Part shown: in pieces, positions 59,327-64,000 of the stretch | How the letters are laid out: each line of letters begins with the position of its first letter | Numbering within the stretch: the stretch's first letter is position 1 | DNA from: Lactococcus protaetiae | GTDB taxonomy: Bacteria; Bacillota; Bacilli; Lactobacillales; Streptococcaceae | DNA length: 64,000 nt | Assembly (NCBI RefSeq): GCF_006965445.1 | Contig: NZ_CP041356.1 | Span: forward strand, 2,542,001-2,606,000 | Direction: 5' to 3' | The notes under the pieces: generated by a model | What the model saw: only the letters and a program-made list of their open reading frames with translations | Database searches by the model: none | Told to the model about the DNA's origin: nothing | Made by a program: the position numbers and the translations under genes

Positions 59327-60991
59327 TTAATTTGACGCTGGTTTTAGCTTAGTTAAAACTAAGGTTTCAGCAGGCGTTGTCATATTGATATCTGTATATG
59401 GATTTTCTTTCGTTGGCCATCCTGTGTAGTATCTTTCTGTATAATTTCCCCAAACTGGAACTTCAAGTACAGGAATAACTGGAACTTGTTCTACATATAC
59501 CTTTTGAATCGTGGCAAGGTCTTTCGTTCTTTGTGCGTCAGAAGTTGCATTAGCATAATCTTTCAGAGCAGCCGAGGCTTCTGGATTTTGGAAACGACCA
59601 AAATTATAGGTTGCAACTTGTCCAAGTGGTTTGTAGAAAGATTGATCCATTGAATCAAGGTAGATGTTGTATGGAGTAAAGCCAGAATCTGTCCAGTGAA
59701 GCGCACCATCAAAGTTTCCCTTAGAAATTTGATCATTCCATGTATCATAAGATGGATTTTGAACTGTAACTTTTGCACCCAAAGATTCAATTTCAGAACC
59801 AATAAGTTGAAGTTCTGCATCATAGTCTGACCAACCTGCTGGGTCTGTCAACATGACTGTTACTGCATTACCTTTTGCATCCTTCAAACCATTCTTAGTC
59901 CCTACTCCTGTATAGCCAGCTTTTGTAAGAATTGTTTTTGCATCAGAAAGACTCGTCTTGAAAGTTTGTCCTGTATAATCTGACGAGATAAAATCTTTAC
60001 CTGATTCTGGAAGCCCTGTAACGCTCGTAATTGGACTTGATGCACCTGTGGTTCCTTGTTGAGAAAGTTGTGCGCGGTCAATCACTGTTGATACTGCTTG
60101 ACGGAAGCTAAGATTTGAGAAAGCTCCCTTAGCATCATTGGTAAATAACGTTGTGTTACCCAGTGTTGATGGATACCATGCTTTATTCGCTTTATTTTTT
60201 GCCAACCATGCTGTCTTGTAATTTGCGATATAAACAAAGCCGTGGTCAACTTGACCTGAAGTCATTGCATTTGTCAAAGATGTATTATCATTGTATTCAA
60301 TATAGCGAATCGTTGGAACTTTAAGTTTTCCACCCCAATAATTTGGATTTGCAGTCAAAGTTACACCTTGAGTAGACCAAGATTTAAGGATATAAGGCCC
60401 TGTACCTACTGGCTTTTGGTCAGTCCACTTTGTTGCGTCTTGATTTTTCCAAATATGTTCTGGAATAATAAATTGTCCATAAATTGCACTTTGGTGAACA
60501 TATTGATTTGAAGTAAAGTTAATCGTTACTGTATCACCAGATGTGGTAATATCTCCAAATGGGATAGATTGGCTATTCAAAGCTGGTGTTTTTTTCATAA
60601 GATTGAAAGTATAAGCGACATCTTCTGCAGTCAGTGGCTTTCCATCTGACCATTTCACACCTTTACGAATAGTAAATTTAACTTGGGTATAATCTGAGTT
60701 CCATTCCCATTTTGTGGCTAACCAACCTTGAGGTTTTTGAGTGGGGTCAACATCATTATATTGAACCAATGTTTCATAAATCGCATAACGGTAACCTTGC
60801 ACTGAAGCTGCTGAGGTTCCTAAGAAGGGATTTGAGTTATTCGTTTGGGGACCATCTGGTTTACCAAATGTAAGCACATGTGAGGGTGCTGCAGTTTTGT
60901 TGCCACTAGCACTTGATGAGCCACAGGCAGCAAGTGTTGCAACGGCAAGGACAGATGCACTACCAAGTGCAACTTTTTTCCAAAGTTTCAT
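59327..60991 (-). CDS. Solute-binding lipoprotein of Opp-type ABC importer (SBP_bac_5)
   Basis: A 554-residue lipoprotein: signal peptide with lipobox VATLAACGSSS (Cys about residue 24). SBP_bac_5 features follow: KGVKWSDGKPLTAEDVAYTF and PVGTGPYILKSW. AGGAGG lies seven bases before the ATG at 60991. The domain family binds peptides, nickel or oligosaccharides. Glycosidase neighbours, a cre-like site and an RpiR regulator point to a beta-gluco-oligosaccharide ligand. Confidence 0.88.
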   Translation of the reverse strand: MKLWKKVALGSASVLAVATLAACGSSSASGNKTAAPSHVLTFGKPDGPQTNNSNPFLGTSAASVQGYRYAIYETLVQYNDVDPTQKPQGWLATKWEWNSDYTQVKFTIRKGVKWSDGKPLTAEDVAYTFNLMKKTPALNSQSIPFGDITTSGDTVTINFTSNQYVHQSAIYGQFIIPEHIWKNQDATKWTDQKPVGTGPYILKSWSTQGVTLTANPNYWGGKLKVPTIRYIEYNDNTSLTNAMTSGQVDHGFVYIANYKTAWLAKNKANKAWYPSTLGNTTLFTNDAKGAFSNLSFRQAVSTVIDRAQLSQQGTTGASSPITSVTGLPESGKDFISSDYTGQTFKTSLSDAKTILTKAGYTGVGTKNGLKDAKGNAVTVMLTDPAGWSDYDAELQLIGSEIESLGAKVTVQNPSYDTWNDQISKGNFDGALHWTDSGFTPYNIYLDSMDQSFYKPLGQVATYNFGRFQNPEASAALKDYANATSDAQRTKDLATIQKVYVEQVPVIPVLEVPVWGNYTERYYTGWPTKENPYTDINMTTPAETLVLTKLKPASN

Positions 60992-61060
60992 TTTGTTTCC
61001 TCCTAATGAAAACAATTTTATTTTACAAATTAAAATACAAAGTCTAACTTCCATTTAGTA

Positions 61061-61097
61061 TTCTCTTATCTATGATAAGAGAAAGGGCTAGCCCTTT
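61061..61097 (-). promoter_or_regulatory. Two abutting dyads in the 5' leader of the sugar operon
   Basis: Perfect 16-bp palindrome AAAGGGCTAGCCCTTT (61082-61097) overlapping a stem-loop TTCTCTTATC / GATAAGAGAA (61061-61083). Both lie between the transcription start and the binding-protein gene. They could be the RpiR operator or an RNA switch. Confidence 0.5.
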
Positions 61098-61103
61098 GAA
61101 TTT

Positions 61104-61144
61104 TGATTACGCTTACATTATATCTGTTTTTATTGTAGAGTCAA
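61104..61144 (-). promoter_or_regulatory. Promoter and overlapping cre-like site of the sugar operon
   Basis: Minus-strand TTGACT (61139-61144), 16-base spacer, TATAAT (61117-61122). Immediately downstream, over the start point, TGTAAGCGTAATCA (61104-61117) matches the CcpA consensus at 13 of 14 positions. This predicts catabolite repression. Confidence 0.75.
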
Positions 61145-61223
61145 TAGCTATATTACCTTTTGGGAGCGGTACCAAAAATACGGTACAATTTTATCTTAAT
61201 ACATACAAAAATAATAAAGATGT

Positions 61224-61276
61224 AAAAAATCGAGATTCATCAATCGCATTAACTAGCGATTCTGAACCTCGATTAT
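61224..61276 (-). terminator. Terminator after RpiR regulator
   Basis: Nested stem AATCGAG...CTCGATT with inner AATCGC / GCGATT, then TTTTTT on the minus strand. Confidence 0.8.
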
Positions 61277-61331
61277 TACAAAATCAAAATTTATTACTTA
61301 CATTGTTCCGAAGGATAAATTGCTGTACCAG

Positions 61332-62056
61332 CTATTTTTCTTCCAAAATCATCTCAGATAATACTTCTATTATAAATATTGCTGGAATTTGGCTTGTTAA
61401 ATCTCCATAAAGATTAATACGCCGTTCTTCTACTTTGTAGTTTATAGATATGTCGCTTATTCTCGCTAAAGTACTTTCATCATGTGGTGTAACGGATGCA
61501 ATCAAAACCTTATCTTTATTTTTTACATGCTGCAATACCTCAAGTAGTTCCCCTGTCTCTCCCGAAATTGAAAAAACAATAATTAAACTATCTTGTGACT
61601 CTATGAGACGGGAATCTAAGGGATAGGTCATATCTGTCAATGCTGAAGCATTGAGGTTTAGTGTCGCAAACCTACGAGTTGCGTATCGGCAAATATTCCC
61701 GAAGCACCCAGACCAAAAAAAATAATACTATCAGCTTTTATCATCATTTCTGACAACTGACGACATTTTCCTATCAGCTCTGCAGGATAGTGACTTGCTG
61801 ACAATAGGCGAAACATATCACTGTCAGCAGTTGATTTCATTTGCTGATTCTCAACAAACTCTTGAAAATTATAATACGAATCGTAACCTAATTTATGAAT
61901 CAATCTCATGACACTAGATGAGCCAGCATGAGCCTCCAACGCGATATCTCTGACATGCATATAGGGAATTTTCTCAAAATTATCACGTAAATAATTATAG
62001 ATTGATTTCTCAGTCTCCGTTAATTTTTTAAAATCTACTTTCCCTAAAAATGCCAT
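61332..62056 (-). pseudogene. RpiR/MurR-family transcriptional regulator, one-base frameshift
   Basis: A 241-residue regulator after restoration. The N-terminal HTH is seen in YMHVRDIALEAHAGSSSVMRLIHKLG. The SIS sugar-phosphate domain begins IIFFGLGASGIFAD and continues in the second frame (MTYPLDSRLI, IIVFSISGETGELLEVL). The missing base lies near 61684-61686, where one extra T gives GIFADYATRRFATLN. This is the only lesion in the window not at a G/C run. It stands directly upstream of the beta-glucoside operon and likely controls it in response to a phosphorylated sugar. Confidence 0.8.
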
Positions 62057-62202
62057 TTTTTTATTGCTCCTTTGAAGTAATTATTTCAATTTCTAAGGGT
62101 GTTCTAAATCCATGCTAGTTTATCCATCCCACTTCACCGTTCAGCTATGCAATATAGTCGCTTAGTCAGGGCAAAACATTATTTTTGAAAGCCCTTCAAT
62201 TT

Positions 62203-63546
62203 TTAAGGTTTAATACGATTAATCATTCGTGGGAATGGAATAGCTTCACGAATATGTTCTGTACCTGCCGCAAAAGTGACCATTCTCTCAAGACCGAGTC
62301 CAAAACCTGCGTGTGGTACTGAACCAAATTTACGAAGCTCCAAGTACCATTCGTAGTCTGCTGGATCTAGACCAAAGTCAGCAATTTTCTGAAGCAACAA
62401 ATCATAATCTGTCTCACGCTCAGAACCACCGATAATCTCTCCATAACCTTCTGGTGCAAGCAAATCGGCACAGAGGACACGTTCAGGATTACCAGGTACT
62501 GGACGCATATAAAAGGCCTTGAAGCTTGCTGGATAATTAATCACAAAGGTTGGGACACCATAAAAGTTTGACAACCAAGTTTCGTGTGGAGAACCAAAAT
62601 CATCACCATGCTCTACGTGCTCATAGTCTGTGTCTTCATCGTGTTCGTGTGCTTGCAGTAAATCTATCGCATCATCGTAAGATACTCTCATAAATGGCGT
62701 ATCAATATATTTTTGTAAAAGACTGGTATCACGTTCTAGTGTTTCTAACGCATAAGCTGCATTATCCAAAACACCTTGTAACAAGGCTTTGACATAGGCT
62801 TCTTGAATATCCAAAGATTCATCATGTGTCACAAAAGGATACTCAGCATCCATCATCCAAAACTCTGTTAAGTGACGACGAGTCTTAGATTTTTCTGCAC
62901 GGAAAACAGGACCAAAGTCAAAAACGCGACCAAGTGCCATGGCACCAGCTTCGAGATAAAGTTGTCCAGATTGGCTTAAAAATGCAGGATTGCCAAAGTA
63001 GTCTGTTTCAAAAAGTTCTGTCGTATTTTCAGCCGCATTACCTGAAAGAATCGGAGAATCAAACTTGATAAAACCATTTTTAGCAAAGAAATCATAGCTC
63101 GCATAGATGATGGCATTGCGGATTTGCATAATCGCCATTTGACGTTTTGAACGCAACCAAAGATGACGATTATCTAATAAAAACTCAACTCCATGCTCTT
63201 TTGGCGTGATTGGATAATCTTGTGAAGTTCCTATGACTTCAAGGTCAGTCACATCCAGTTCATAGCCAAATTTTGAGCGAACATCTTCTTTAACTACGCC
63301 TGTCACGTAAACAGAAGTTTCTTGGGACAAGTGTTTGATTGCATCAAACTTGGCAACTCCAATTTCTTCGCCATATTTTTCTATCATGTTTGGCTTAAAT
63401 ACTACTGCTTGGAAAAAAGCAGTCCCATCACGCAGCTGGAGAAATTGAAGTTTTCCTTTACCGGATTTGTCAGCAACCCAAGCACCGATTTTTACTGTTT
63501 CACCGATGTGTTTTTTCACATCAATGATTGAAATTAAGTCTTTCAT
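62203..63546 (-). CDS. asnS: Asparaginyl-tRNA synthetase
   Basis: A 447-residue class IIb aminoacyl-tRNA synthetase charging tRNA-Asn. An N-terminal OB fold ([24 protein letters not shown]) is followed by the class II core. Motif 2 is [25 protein letters not shown] and motif 3 is [12 protein letters not shown]. Length is normal. Its ATG overlaps the upstream small membrane protein gene by four bases. Confidence 0.97.
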   Translation of the reverse strand: MKDLISIIDVKKHIGETVKIGAWVADKSGKGKLQFLQLRDGTAFFQAVVFKPNMIEKYGEEIGVAKFDAIKHLSQETSVYVTGVVKEDVRSKFGYELDVTDLEVIGTSQDYPITPKEHGVEFLLDNRHLWLRSKRQMAIMQIRNAIIYASYDFFAKNGFIKFDSPILSGNAAENTTELFETDYFGNPAFLSQSGQLYLEAGAMALGRVFDFGPVFRAEKSKTRRHLTEFWMMDAEYPFVTHDESLDIQEAYVKALLQGVLDNAAYALETLERDTSLLQKYIDTPFMRVSYDDAIDLLQAHEHDEDTDYEHVEHGDDFGSPHETWLSNFYGVPTFVINYPASFKAFYMRPVPGNPERVLCADLLAPEGYGEIIGGSERETDYDLLLQKIADFGLDPADYEWYLELRKFGSVPHAGFGLGLERMVTFAAGTEHIREAIPFPRMINRIKP

Positions 63547-63818
63547 AAATAAGTCCTTCTATAATTTTTGATTGATTCTAGTGTGTGATAAAAATAGTGT
63601 ACTAATGCGCCCAAAGATAAAATTATCAGAATAAGCTTTGTGATAAATTGGGGAACAATCAAGGCAAATATTCCGACAATAATCGCAAATCCAAGCACAA
63701 TAAGTGTTCGAAAAATACCTTGAATCCAAAATCTTTTCTTGCTTTTTCCTTGTTTTGTCGCTCCAAACAAAGTTTGAATGATAATGTCTCCAAATAAATC
63801 AGCGAACAATTCAGTCAT
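63543..63818 (-). CDS. Small membrane protein upstream of asnS
   Basis: A 91-residue protein with two hydrophobic segments ([21 protein letters not shown] and [20 protein letters not shown]), both within the second half. No family recognised. The ATG at 63818 overlaps the stop of the gene upstream (TAATG), with GAGGA nearby, so I prefer it to a longer frame. It is coupled to asnS. Confidence 0.65.
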   Translation of the reverse strand: MTELFADLFGDIIIQTLFGATKQGKSKKRFWIQGIFRTLIVLGFAIIVGIFALIVPQFITKLILIILSLGALVHYFYHTLESIKNYRRTYL

Positions 63819-64000
63819 TAGTACAATTCCTCTTCTGAGAATTTTTCTAACCAAATTTCTTTTAGGATTTTTAAATCCTCTTTAAATGCTTGAGTGCTTT
63901 GAAGTTCATCTTTTTTGAGTTCTTCTAAAACTTCGAATTCAAAAGCTGCAGTTTTTGCATCTTTTTCGATGGCATAAGGTAAGCCATTCCCCGTTTTTCT
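63818..64000 (-). CDS. C-terminal part of an uncharacterised protein, start outside window
   Basis: The frame is open to the window edge and gives about 60 residues, acidic and helical (EFEVLEELKKDELQ, then FKEDLKILKEIWLEKF), ending EEELY. No family recognised. Its stop overlaps the start of the small membrane protein gene, so the operon extends further upstream. Confidence 0.6.
   Translation of the reverse strand, partial: RKTGNGLPYAIEKDAKTAAFEFEVLEELKKDELQSTQAFKEDLKILKEIWLEKFSEEELY

Noticed and set aside
55121-60991. Opp genes as the general oligopeptide uptake system
   Set aside because: They are cotranscribed with two beta-glucosidases, preceded by an RpiR regulator and a cre-like site; a sugar role fits better, although peptide transport is not excluded.
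61072-61410. Plus-strand open frame of 112 codons in the spacer before the sugar operon
   Set aside because: It overlaps the promoter, cre-like site and the rpiR terminator on the other strand, has no ribosome site and no family features.

Overview
The window looks like a chromosomal segment of a low-GC Gram-positive coccus of the Lactococcus type (Streptococcaceae). I base this on the AT-rich sequence, an L-Lys type wall-synthesis gene, PepT, a family II pyrophosphatase, an Spx-like gene, sortase-anchored and WxL surface proteins, and an aromatic amino acid permease resembling lactococcal FywP. The species is not resolved. No rRNA, tRNA, CRISPR array, integrase or transposase was found.

Layout. 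1-8 kb: the end of a murE-like gene, an MFS transporter, a 1145-residue LPXTG protein and recQ. 8-15 kb: a YjeM-type permease, pepT with a histidine phosphatase and a DUF1803-like gene, and ppaC. 15-19.8 kb: a one-strand block with a double-HTH protein, a membrane coiled-coil protein with an LtaS-like N-terminus, two further coiled-coil proteins and a ParM/StbA-like actin. 19.8-29.8 kb: a WxL locus (WxL-interacting protein, a 1636-residue WxL adhesin, four small WxL proteins and a short LPXTG protein) on the same strand and directly upstream of the actin block. 30.6-42.6 kb: housekeeping genes (lipase-like, pflA, CNNM/CorC, AI-2E family transporter, GNAT, UDG, uvrA, GIY-YIG). 42.7-48.5 kb: an aromatic amino acid permease behind a leader-peptide attenuator, an oxidoreductase, thiN, mazG and a surface protein. 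49.7-62 kb: a beta-glucoside regulon with an RpiR regulator, an Opp-type ABC importer, GH3, a GH1 6-phospho-beta-glucosidase and a ROK kinase. 62.2-64 kb: asnS and its operon partners.

How genes work together. The sugar operon reads as a pathway: ABC uptake of a beta-gluco-oligosaccharide, trimming by GH3, ATP-dependent phosphorylation by the ROK kinase, then cleavage by the 6-phospho-beta-glucosidase. A cre-like site lies on its promoter. The WxL locus encodes adhesins and their surface partner, and the adjoining actin block may be a membrane-linked cytoskeletal module. That link is inference.

Two cross-cutting observations. First, nine genes are broken by 14 single-base losses. Thirteen are at G/C runs where one more base restores a full-length, family-typical protein, so I suspect consensus error more than true pseudogenes. 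I annotate the restored extents and mark these genes as frameshifted. Second, intergenic space is packed with structured repeats: tandem long-hairpin units, GAAAGAA-loop hairpins, mosaic modules, and a strongly over-represented heptamer CTGTCAG/CTGACAG that often forms inverted pairs, some inside genes.
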